Below are positions 48,786-60,177 of a DNA stretch of 64,000 bases, one piece after another. Under the pieces are notes generated by a model, which was not told the DNA's origin, made no database searches, and saw only the letters and a list, made by a program, of their open reading frames with translations. The stretch's first letter is position 1. Each line of letters opens with the position of its first letter. The stretch is from Apostichopus japonicus. Taxonomy: Eukaryota > Echinodermata > Holothuroidea > Aspidochirotida > Stichopodidae. Both the position numbers and the translations under genes were made by a program. The DNA lies in assembly GCF_037975245.1 (NCBI RefSeq), contig NC_092577.1, forward strand, positions 36,510,898 through 36,574,897, given 5' to 3'.

Positions 48786-49929
48786 TCTCGTCGGGCTACA
48801 AGCTCTTTGGTCATATGTTTTTAAAGTCTGTGATCATGACGTCATCCGGGAAGATGTTCTTCGTTAGCTTTAATTTACTTACGAAATTAACATTTTCTTG
48901 TTTTCATTTATCCTTGAAATGTGATCCATTCGGGATGTTTGCTATATCAGTCAACGTTCTCTGTACTTCAGAAAAAGTCGTCAAAATACAACGCGTTTTG
49001 TAGAACTATTATTACTTTCCTTTGTAGATAAATGATTGATATATTTTCCAAAGAAAAATATGATTTTTTGCTCATTTAAACTAATAAAATCACTCATCAC
49101 GTTGCCAGATGCATTCACAAAATATCACCACATTTAAAAAACTAATATTTCCCGATACAAAAGTGATATATGAAGATTTGTTTTCGACCTAAAAATGCAG
49201 AGTCTGATAGTTTTTTATACCGTAATAATTTTGCTAAGCAGTCCGGCTTTATCATTATAGCGACCAGACGACACTTAATAAAATAAAAGTAAACAGCATA
49301 GCTGAAGGATGTAATATCTCAAATTCCATGATGAGTAGAGTCATGTGTTTGTGAGTGCTTTGTGAGTGCTTTGTGTGGTATTCTATATGATTTTAATAAA
49401 TTCCTAGTCATTTTTAAGCTCTATATTTACTTATAGTCTACCTTGTTTATAATTATATACAGGGCTGCCACATGGCCCTACAACGTTTAACATTTGCCGT
49501 AGATAGCTATGAGCGACGGTTAGTATTCTTGATGCAATGAAGAGGTCAACAGTTGTGAGAAGATAAGTATGTGAATAAATAATGAATGATTGAAATGTTG
49601 AGTCTATGAATTGTCCTGAAACTACATCAGCTACGGCTTCTGCCAAAAAATTTTATCATCAGGGTTTATCGTGTGAATTATGAGACTCATTTGTAGATCT
49701 ATAGCTCATAATTTTTAATTGGGGAACAAAGACTACATTTATATTTGGACTTCAAGTAAACGTCGAATTTGAGCACTGCTCTGATATTTTCGACAATCTT
49801 AGCCTAATGCTTGACAAGTAGGTTGGGCTTCAGCACCAATATGCAAAAGGTATCAAACTTCTGTAATATCATAACTGACTCTATTTTGATAAATGTCTGC
49901 ATGAGCCTTTGAATTAATATCTCCACCCC

Positions 49930-50380
49930 GAGAAAAACCATAACTGTCTATAAATGTGGCTGAAATTAATACATAGGGTACTGAACATTATGTACAATAA
50001 ATCAAGTCATATGTTATCGCTATGTTTTGTAAAAAAAAAAATTTTTAAATCAAAACTTGATTTTTAACAAATCCACATTCAATTGAGCTAGTGAGCTACC
50101 CTGAGGTGGAGCTGAGTTTTAACAACGAGAAACACCCTAGGTTTCTATGATTGTGTCTGGAATTAATACATAGGGTACTTAACATAATCTTAAAGAAATA
50201 AACAGGTATGTTAGAGTCATAAGTTATCGATATGTTATTATTAACTTCGAGCGAAAATCGAACCTATAAAAGTTCCACACTTAATCGCTTACTGAGCTGC
50301 TACCCTTAGGTGGAGCGGAGTTTTAACCTCGAAAATCATCCTAATTGTCCATAAACGTGGCTGAAATAAATACAAACTTT
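49930..50380. repeat. Degenerate tandem repeat, ~190-bp period
   Basis: The motifs AATTAATACATAGGGTACT, GTTATCGMTATGTT, GAGCTRSTACCCTWAGGTGGAG and TTTTAACMWCGA recur two to three times in order. Confidence 0.7.
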
Positions 50381-50879
50381 TTCAACAGGTTCCGGCATAA
50401 ATACTACAGCATAGTCTTTTTTAAAGAGTCTTTATACCTCTTTGTAGAAAGAAACACCAATTAAGATTCTCATTATATCAAAGCCCATACGAAGCTTCCG
50501 TATCGCTTTTATCCTCAACTGATTTACATTGCATTATCTTAGAAGTTCAAAGCTGCAACCCCTGGTGACCCCTGATGGCTTCGGTACAAACCGTCTGATG
50601 AAAAACGTGGTTTCAACGTTGTGTACGACGAGGGTACGATTTGTGTACCCTAGCTTCAATGTGTGTTACAATGAGTGGACTATGCATTGTGCATAAACTA
50701 AGAGTAGCAAGGCTGTGTGTCTGCAGTGTTCGAGCAACGTCAGTTTGGAGAACCAGACTTAGGCCTACAATTGATTAGTATGTGATGCAATGATTTAAAA
50801 TGGCTTTAGAGGTGGACAATACATACTGAAGCCTGAGAGACGAGAGGACACAGTTAGTACCCTTCCAAATGTGTAATAC

Positions 50880-51200
50880 TAGTAGTAGTGCTAGGCCTAT
50901 ATGCTTAGCAGCGTAGGCTAGGCCTAGCCAAACTAAGGTCTACTGTGGTGTAGACAGAGTAGACCTAGGCCTAGGCTAACTTTGTTAGGCCTAACAATAA
51001 CATTAACAGTATAGCTAAACTAGTAACAGTTAAACGACAAAGTAATAAGGTCTACTGTGGTGTAGAGTAGACCTACTGTGGTGTAGAGTAGACCTAACTT
51101 TGTTAGGCCTAACATTAACAGTATAGCTTAACTAGTAGTAACAGTTAAACAACAAAGTAATACTCAAACCTAGGAATATACATTCATCGGCCTGGCCTAG
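50880..51200. repeat. AGGCCTA-rich duplicated block
   Basis: GGTCTACTGTGGTGTAGA.AG occurs three times. TTTGTTAGGCCTAACA and ACAGTATAGCT.AACTAGTA occur twice about 125 bp apart. It is a local tandem duplication in a low-complexity context. Confidence 0.7.
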
Positions 51201-52259
51201 ACCTAAGTCAACACAAGGCCTAAAGAGGTTACTAACTTTAGGCAAGCACATGCCCACCCAGACCAGGGATTTATTTGAGCTTCAAACTTTTCAAATGCCT
51301 TAAATCAAGGTTCCAAATTCCCATAGGCTAATACTAGTAGTAATATAGTGCTAGTCCGAGAGCCTTGTCTTTCCGCCAATGGTACTTTTCGCCATGTTAC
51401 AGCCATGGCGGTAACCGTAAAGTACTTTTTTTGGCAGTAAGAGTACATTGTGTATGCACTGTATAAACTGTAATGCTTTGTGTCACTCTTCCTAGGCATA
51501 GGACAGCAAAGTCGTTTCATTACAAAATCGGTCATTTAAACCAACAATCAGAGTCTGATTATTTAAAAAACAATCAGCCTAATTCAATTCATTCAACCAA
51601 CTATTATATATTTGAAGACAGTGTATCGAAATCATAACGTGAAAAATTTGCTATTACTTGATCATAATTGATTTTAGCAAAAATTTAGACCGTATTCCGA
51701 GACCTGTTTACAATGTAACAACCTAGTGTTAGGCCTAATGAGACAGCTATGGATTCAAGGCATATCAGCATTTCTGCCGAAATTAAATTGTTTTTGAGGG
51801 CATCGCAGCAAACATTGAAGGGTTGAAAAAAAAGTGTGAAAAGAGGGTTCATGGTAAAAAGGAGGTGATGGGCAGGGAGGTATGGAGCAAATTGTGAGAA
51901 AAAGAAACATCGAATATCAAGTTAGGGCATTTAATCAAATACTTCACAAAGGAGAATTTCATGCCTTAACATAACCTATACTCAGCTAGTCAACATAGGC
52001 CTTATATATCCAGCACATTCATTACTTTGCGAAATTGGTATTGTTACCATGCTTACTGTACCGAGAAACATTGAAGTCACTAACCAAGAGGGAAGCAAAA
52101 TCGGCGACCCTGGCAGCCTAATTTGATGAAATTACATTGTAAAAGACATATACAAGGTGTCTTTATATTGATGTTTCATAGTAAAACAACAAACCTGATA
52201 CATCTGTTGATATTTTCACCTTCCATTTATGTTTTTGAATGATTATATTTTCACCGTGA

Positions 52260-53900
52260 ACACTAGAAGAAGTACCTCGATATCTCAATATTGGAAGCTT
52301 GGGCAGATCTCATACTTGGTATGAATGTGTATAACATTGAGTAAAAGAAGCCTATTGATTTGGTGGAGGTCAAAGGGTCAATTGAATTCAACAAACGCCA
52401 AATATTTACTTACCTGTCTCTCTACACTAATGCACCTTCCTTAAGTTAACATAATATCTCAAGTAGTGTTTGCACGGGTTATCCGGATACCCGGGTACCC
52501 GCCCGACGCGTTACTACCCGGTTCCTAATTTATTACCCGAATCCTACGCAAAGTGTGATTTAAAAAAAATAATAATAAAAAAAAAAATTGGCAACCCGAC
52601 GGTTATGCAGATTTCCCATTGACTTAGTGTGGTGTTAGGCTACAATGTGGTCGAAGGTAACAGCAATAACGAAGGTACCTGCCAGACGCGATACTACCCG
52701 GTTCCTAATTTATTACCCGAATCCTAAGCAAACTAAGTGTGATTGTTTTTTATAAAAAAAAATTGCAAACCGATGGTTAGGCAGATTTCCCATTGACTTA
52801 GTGTGTTGTTAGGCTACCATGTGGTCGAAGATAACAGCAATATCGAAAGCTTTCCATAGATATCTTATAACTGCGTCATAATTTCAGCTAATAAACAGAT
52901 GGATAGGCTAGATTACCCCCATTGACTTAGTGTGGTGTTAGGCAACCATGTGGTCGAACGTAACAGCAATAACGAAAGTATTCCATTGATGTCTTATAAC
53001 TGCGTCACAACTCCAGCAAATAAACAGATGGTTAGGCTTAGCTAGATTTCTCGTTGACTTAGTGTGTTGTTAGGCTACCATGTGGAAGAAATTATTATTT
53101 ATTCATTCGTTTATTTCAAAGAAGGAAAGGCTGACAATGAATTTTACGAGATGTTTATGGATTATAGACAGGATAACTAAAAAATAGTAATCGCAAGTGG
53201 CTTTTTACTAATCGATTATTCCAAATGCGATTAATTTGCGCGAATCGCGCGGCTAATGCGAACCCTGGGCCTGCATAATAGATAGTAGTAGCCTAGTATT
53301 AACAATTGTTTAAGAGCTAGATTGGATATTTATATGGTTTGATCCAATAGAAGCAGCGGCGGCAGTGCGATGTTAGTAGTAATGCTAATTATAATTAAAT
53401 AATTAATTTATTAACAAGTTAATGAAAGAAACAAAAGCAAATAAAAATTATTGAGAAAGGTTTTATACCTTGTCTTACACCTACGTATGTGAACATGAAA
53501 CATTGTCAGTAGAGAATATAATGCATTTATTACAGCATCCAATATGTTATTTCTTGAAAATCGTGATACACAAGGGTAACCTTTTTTTTACCGGGTACCC
53601 GTATACCCGACGGGTAACGGCCCTCGGGTACCCGGTTCCCGATTTTTGGACCCGTGTAAACACTAATCTCAAGGGAAGCTGGGACAGATTGCCTATTTGG
53701 TATGTAATTGTACCACATTGAGAACAAGAAGCCTTAGGTTGTGGGTGGAGGTCAATGGCTGTTTGAGTTCACCAGGGGTCAAATTGTGAAGACCATGTTT
53801 TACACAATATTTCAACAAAGACATATCTCATATTTAGTATGTTGATGTATCTCATTTACTACAAGAAGCCTGTTGTTGAGGTCCATGTTCATTTCAAGAC
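52260..53900. repeat. Interspersed repeat with GGAGGTCAAAGGTCA-type motif, split by a hAT element
   Basis: Both flanks of the hAT element share ATCTCAA..GGAAGCTGGGACAGA.T, CTTGGTATG, ACATTGAGTA.AAGAAGCC and GTGGAGGTCAA. The same family occurs at about 60400-60800. It is a tandemly arranged, degenerate, non-coding repeat. Confidence 0.65.
52464..53665. mobile_element. Non-autonomous hAT-type transposon, 1202 bp, with perfect 8-bp target duplication
   Basis: The termini TAGTGTTTGCACGGGT and (reverse complement of the right end) TAGTGTTTACACGGGT are inverted. Identical ATCTCAAG flanks lie at 52456-52463 and 53666-53673. Subterminal CCCGGGTACCCG-type palindromes occur at both ends. The interior (about 52600-53090) is a four-copy degenerate tandem repeat containing TTGACTTAGTGTG.TGTTAGGC and CCATGTGGTCGAA. 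No transposase frame is present. Confidence 0.92.
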
Positions 53901-54085
53901 AGCCTGTGTCACACGTGAATTCATTGTTTGTTACATCAGTGCATTGCAAATCACTGTATATATTACTAAGATCAAGTATGTTGTACACTGTCACTGTACA
54001 TTACATCAGATTCATGAGGAAAACTGCTCATGTTACATCAACGAAACCACAATGCATTTTTGCATTCTGTTTATATTTGTAGACA

Positions 54086-57000
54086 ATGCTGAGAGCAGGT
54101 CAATCAAGCACTGAGCCACAGGACAGGTTGCAACATGGTAGTGGTGACATATGCCAGTCCTGTCTCTCCGAGGGTAGAAAGTCCAGAGTCCGGAAGTTCC
54201 AGATTAATCCGGAAGAATGTGTTTTCAGCTGTTCCAGTGAAAAGGTGAGAAAGAATTTGAGTCTAATTGTATCCTGTATATTTGAAAATATAGGAGGGAG
54301 TGGGTGATACAATAACATGACACTGTTCATTATTAGAAGAATGACAGAAGAATATAACAACAAATATTTATAATGAGAAGGTATAAACCTAGATAAGGCT
54401 GCTGAAGGCACAAAAGCTTGTCGCATAAAGTGAGTTTTAAGCTTCTTTATACTGTAAAGGAGGATGAGACATTCTTAGCCATCTTGATTTCAAGTGGTAG
54501 CATATTCCACAATCGCAACTACCAAAATGTATACCCCCAGGAATAGTTGGATTTAGATTCCCTGAAAAGAAACTGATTTAAAAGGAGGTAACGGGTTGGA
54601 ATATACTCTTGAAGCATATATCAGTGATGTGTAAAGAAGAGCAATCATTCATCCTAAATGTAAATTTGTAAAAATGATGTCTGTCTGTGAACTGCAAGTT
54701 CAAGCTGTAATCAGATGAACTTATCTTATTGGCTTTTCAATGCATGTAGGTAAGCATGTTCACCGCATCACAGATATATAAGTTTAGTGGTAGCGCCATC
54801 TCATGGTCCTGTATCTACTGGGCGCTAGTAAAATGTTATGTAATAAGTATGCCTTTGATATTTAAGTTTTATACTTTAGAATGACATTCCTTTGTGATCT
54901 CTTCATTTCTTTCTTCAGTGCTTATCAAATTTCTCATCAAGCTCTCTCATCCTTAAAAGGAAAGCATCAGAAATACCAAATTTACGAAAGAGAAGGAGAA
55001 AGTCCTGTCCAGTTCAAGAGAGACCTCCTGATTTACCCAGATCGAATGTTACACTTTTATGGCAAAATAAGCAAGCATTGTGTTGGCTGGATTCTTCCTT
55101 ACTGCTGATGGTGTTTTGTACAAGCTTACGGAAGTGCCTTTTCGCATCAAAAGACGAATTGAGTTTGAAACAGTTATGTAAATATTTTGATGATGCACAA
55201 TTGAAATTAGAAGCCATATTTAACAGAACAAGAACTACATGCAGTAAATCAAATAATACAGATGAAAGTTTATGTTATAGTGATCCTCCCCATGACAACT
55301 ATCAATTTGACACAAAAACCAGCAAAGAAACATATTCAAATTTTGGAGACCCTTTGGAGTTGTTGCAAGCCTTGGGAGAGATTCCCAGCATCAGTCTGTT
55401 ACAGAATGATGAAGAAAATTCTCTGATTGAGCTTGATAGAATCAGCTCTGAGGATCCAGAACTGTCAGAAGCCGTCTCAGTATTAGATGAGTCTCGGGAG
55501 AGAATTTGGGAGCAGTTACAGCCAGAGCTAAGATGCAAGAAGGATGATGAAGAGAGCCCTGTGTTTGCCCTGCCCTTACTACTCAGGAAAAATAAACAGT
55601 TTGAGGCTCATTTTAGGAGCAGCTATCATTGGCAGTTTTATTGCAGCAGATGTCATTTTGTAGAAATATGTCAGTAAGTACTAGATTGTTAATTACAAAT
55701 GGTGAATTTAATCTATCATGAAGGTGTATTTCACTAAGTAGATTGTAAAGTTAATGTGTTCTGGGAGGTTAAAAAAGTTTTAGTGTGTTTTGTTTATCAA
55801 GGTATCAACCAATATTAACAATATTAATAAAGTCAATCTGAAGATAACAAAAGTTTTCACCATTATTTGAAATAGAAAACTTAATACTCAGCTAATTGGG
55901 TATATTTCTTTAATATTTGAAATATATATAGAAAAAGAGACAGCATCCTAGATTGATCAAAATTGTTTCAAAATAGCTTTACTTCCTATTTATTCACTCA
56001 GAAGAATTTGAAAATCTATTAGTGTGTATAAAAGGATAAATTGATGAAAGTCTTTCAGCATGATCTGTTGTTGGTATAAATGCTGCAGATGATCCCATTA
56101 AATTAACCAGTTTAGTCAATGGCTTAACACCTTAATGGGATTCTCTTTTGGACATCGAACAGGCAGGAAATGGTGTAAGATTTATGTTAAACTCAAAAGC
56201 TATACTTTCCTTTGATAACTTTGTTGATTTCTTGAAATATCTGGAAAGATTGTTCACCTGTTGTTGCACGTTTCCTCTGAAGGTTTTCTCATAACAACAA
56301 TTGTTGATAAGACATCTGGAATTCAACAAGTGATACTGATCATTGAGTGATACTGATTAATTAATTAATTGGTACTGATCATTAATTTGCAACCAATAGC
56401 TGCTAATATATCTGAATATGTATTTTTTTAAATGAGATACCGATGAACATTCATGGGCAAAGTGAGGTTGGTTTCTCGTCAAACTTGGCTGTTTTATTTC
56501 ATCCATTAATTTCAACTTCTACAACCACCAACCATCAAAATGCTTATAATAAATCACCTGTGTACCTTTCAAGGCGATTAATATGAAAGGTTTTTCATTT
56601 TCTTTGCAGCGAAAAGAGAGTTGTGCTGTCACTGAAGACCCTCAACAGATCACTCTCTCCAACCTCTTACTTTTCCCTTCGAGTGTGTCCATATTGCCAG
56701 TCACCTCAGGGAAGGAACCGTCTTGTCATTCACAAGTAAGATAACATTTGCTACTTAGTATCAATTATTCCATTAAGAAAACATACAGACATCCAGTCAC
56801 TTCTAGAAGAAATAATCAGATTTTTTTCAACATGATGCGTTTTGAGTTATTGGCTGTCAAAAACAACCTCTTTAGTACATCGGAGCAACTTTACAACATC
56901 ATAAATTAATATTGAGAAAAGCTAGAACCATGAAATATACTTATTATATAATGGTTCAAGCACACAATAAATTTGATAATTTTAGAAGAGTTCGAACCAC

Positions 57001-60000
57001 AGCCATCCGTGATTTGACACGAAATGACCCATTTGCCTAAGTTGACCACTTTTACCATTTAATTTTTTATTTCGAAACACCTGCCGTCAACATATTTGAC
57101 TGATAACTTCCCCACGTTGTGCAGGCTTGTTAATAAACTGAAGGCCAAATTTTAGTTTAATTTCCCACAAATGATTCCAGTCATATTTACCGTATCTTTT
57201 AAGAACCAACCTTCCAATAAATGAATTGTTACATGATTTTCGGCAAGCAACTGTTGGGTTCTATTTCGGGAACAATTTGATCTAAAAACGCACCACGGCG
57301 ACTAGATATTTGTTATTACAAAAATCGGTCAAACTTTACGATGTACAGTACGGCAGATTCTGCTGAGCAATACTGTGTATTGTTACCTTTCTGCTGTGCA
57401 ATACTGTGTGTTACTTATCTGCTGTACATTGTGTATTGTTACCTATCTGCTATGCAATACTGTGTGTTGTTACTTACTGTATCTGCTGTGCAATACTGTG
57501 TATTGTTACCTTTCTGCTGTGCAATACTGTGTATTGTTACCTTTCTGCTGTGCAATACTGTGTATTGTTACCTTTCTGCTGTGCAATACTGTGTATTGTT
57601 ACCTTTCTGCTGTGCAATATTGTGTATTGTTACCTTTCTGCTGTGCAATACTGTGTATTGTTACCTTTCTGCTGTGCAATACTGTGTATTGCTACCTATC
57701 TGCTGTGCATTACTGTGTATTGTCACCTATCTGCTGTGCATTACTGTGTATTGTCACCTATCTGCTGTGCATTACTGTGTATTGTTACCTATCTGCTGTG
57801 CAATACTGTGTATTGCTACCTTTCTGCTGTGCAATACTGTGTATTGTTACCTATCTGCTGTGCAATACTGTGTACTGTTACCTATCTGCTGTGCAATACT
57901 GTGTATTGTTACCTTTCTGCTATGCAATACTGTGTATTGTTACCTATCTGCTGTGCAATACTGTGTACTGTTACCTATCTGCTGTGCAATACTGTGTACT
58001 GTTACCTATCTGCTGTGCAATACTGTGTACTGTTACCTATCTGCTGTGCAATACTGTGTAATTGTTACCTATCTGCTGTGCAATACTGTGTATTGTTACC
58101 TATCTGCTTCTGATTTAAAGGGCCTATAACGTGGAGCACAAAGAAGTTATCACTTGATGAATACTTTAAACAAACCCAGTTGTTATGAATTTAGGCATGC
58201 CACACAAAAAGATCCTCTGAAAATTGTCAAGTTGAACCTTAAAAGTTATGCCACTTGTTGATCATATGAGCATATGCTTGTGTTACTTCGTAGTCACTTT
58301 AAGAAATTCCAAACTCTGCAGACAAACCACAATTGAAGATTAATAAATACTAACTATTGAATGACTTTCTCTTCACATACAGACTACCTGCATGCCCCAT
58401 GTTCCACTTTGTGGATGGTTTACCCCCATTGAAGTCTTGGGAACAGTTGGAATTTCACCATGGCAGTTATGACTACAAAGTAGCAGCCATCATTCAGTAC
58501 CAGCAAAATCCAAATCACTTTGTTGCATGGATCAGAGACAACCACCGTGAGTAAATCCAATTACTTTATCTCCACAAATTTATGCTTCTAACATGTAATA
58601 ATGTAGTGCTTCGAAAATTGCAACAAGGTTTTGAGACAGTCTGCTTAGAACTGTATCTGGAAAATCTTTGTTTATAAGGTTGAAATAGGTGAGGTTTTAA
58701 GGTGGCATTTAGGAAAACCATCTGTTTTGATAACTTCAATATCTGGTTCTAACTGGAGGTATGATGGATTGAATGTCACCTATTTTGACTGGCTAAACCT
58801 AACCCTTCTGCTAGGAAGTGGATTGCAGTAGGTGGTCTGTGATACTGTAATGGCAAGTCGTTTCATAAGAACATTTTTGTAGGAATATTTTTCTCTGTGG
58901 ATAAAAGATGCATTCACAGAATATCACCAAATGTGACTGTGTTTGACATTCAAAATTGCTATGAAGATGTTTTGTAGTAAACGTGCCAGTTTTGCTGCAC
59001 AATCGTTGAATCACCAGAATATCCAATTAAACCACAACTGGGCATTACAGTGACAGGCTTTTAGGACCATATAGATGCACTCTTGTAAGTTACAGCTCTT
59101 CTATTATATACCACTAAAATCAATGTTGAAAGAAAACATCGCATTGGAAAAAAGCAATTTTAGGATGGTGTTAGTTCATAGATTACTCAGTTAACAGATT
59201 GAACAAACAAACGTTCGTAGTTGTAATATAAGTGTTAACACAGTTTAACATTAGGTTTTTTATACCCAGGACAGTTGGTATATATGTTCTATGGGTAATG
59301 AATGGTTATTTGAGTGCTGACTGAAATCAGTGAATAGGAACTGTAGGCAGAATCAAGGTTTGGTACATTTCGCATCTCTGAGAATTCTATCTTTTTTCCT
59401 CACAACACATTAGGAAACTTGTGGCTGGAAGGAGATGATTTGAAGCAGCCCGTCGTCCGGTGGAGAGAGGAAGAGCCCAAGTTTCCTGCATCTCAAGCTC
59501 ACCTTGTGATGTGGGAGAGACAGGGAGGGTGCTCTGAGTGTTTGGAGGAGCAGGAGCTGGTCAAGAACATCTTGGTAGCTGACAACAGCGAACTGAAGCA
59601 AGTTTTACAGAGACCACAGGGCAATCTGATGGACAGCGGGGAGAAGGTACAAGTCGTGAATTATCTCAAGGCTTACATCCCAAAGAGAACCCAAGATCTT
59701 TCACCAATCGGTGCACATGCATCAAAGGCAACTGAAACTTCCCACCAATGTACTGAATCAAGTAGCCGAGCCAAGAGGAAAATCTCAGAAGTGTCATCGG
59801 TGCGCAGTTCAGAAATGACCAGCACTGACGCCAAAAGTAAAAACAACCTAAACTATCCCAAACGGAGACCGCTGATCGGACACAGTCTGGCGTCAAAATT
59901 TGCGGCGTTTAGCGAAACTTTACAAAGTTTTGTGGAATACAAGGAGATGATGGCGGAGAGAAAACGGCAGAACAGCAAGATTTTATCGAGGTCAACACGG

Positions 60001-60177
60001 ATGGGGTCAGTGTCGCCCCTCTGCAGCCCCAGCGGGAGCTCCGAAGCATCCAGTCTGCCAGACAGCTGTCAAAATATGTTTCCAGAGTTGGATCTGATAC
60101 TTGAAGATTTCAGACAAACTCAAGGTGGAATGCCAGATATGTCGTCAGAATTGGAACTCTTCATGCAAACTCTATGA
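54086..60177 (+). CDS. USPL1: USPL1-like SUMO-specific isopeptidase, five coding exons
   Basis: USPL1 is a nuclear (Cajal body) cysteine protease that removes SUMO from substrates. Exons: 54086-54244, 54919-55673, 56610-56735, 58383-58546, 59414-60177. Borders and phases agree and the total is 1968 nt, 655 residues (human protein about 1090). Exon 1 and the start of exon 2 make a Cys pair-Cys pair zinc motif (CQSC..CSSEKC). Exon 2 has ALCWLD with catalytic Cys108. A second zinc site is FYCSRC and CPYC (exons 2-3). HFVDGL precedes the catalytic His392 in NHFVAWIRD, and Asp409 lies in WLEGDDLK. The C-terminal tail from about residue 440 is Ser-rich and probably disordered, shorter than in vertebrates. 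A 5' non-coding exon is likely, because an AG acceptor (54081-54082) lies directly before the start. The start codon is therefore moderately certain. Confidence 0.92.
57352..58112. repeat. 31-bp minisatellite in USPL1-like intron 3
   Basis: About 24 units of TGCTGTGCAATACTGTGTAT + TGTTACCTTTC occur, with few variants (T/A at one site, CAATAC or CATTAC). Because 31 is not a multiple of three and the unit lacks stops in any forward frame, all three plus frames stay open for 228-262 codons. They are not genes. Confidence 0.95.

Larger units (their letters stand above)
48786..52455. other. Intergenic region between ACOX1 and USPL1-like genes
   Basis: No exon is recognised. It holds an approximately 190-bp degenerate tandem repeat (about 49930-50380) and a block rich in AGGCCTA with an internal duplication (about 50880-51200). 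Its right end is a diverged interspersed repeat that also occurs near 53.7 and 60.4 kb. Confidence 0.45.

Noticed and set aside
54881-55108. Separate small protein ending GWILPYC
   Set aside because: It is a shadow frame of USPL1-like exon 2; the real frame gives ALCWLD and joins exon 1 at phase 0.
57341-58129. Long Cys/Leu/Tyr-rich coding frames of 228-262 codons
   Set aside because: They are three frames of one 31-bp minisatellite inside an intron whose flanking exons join in phase.
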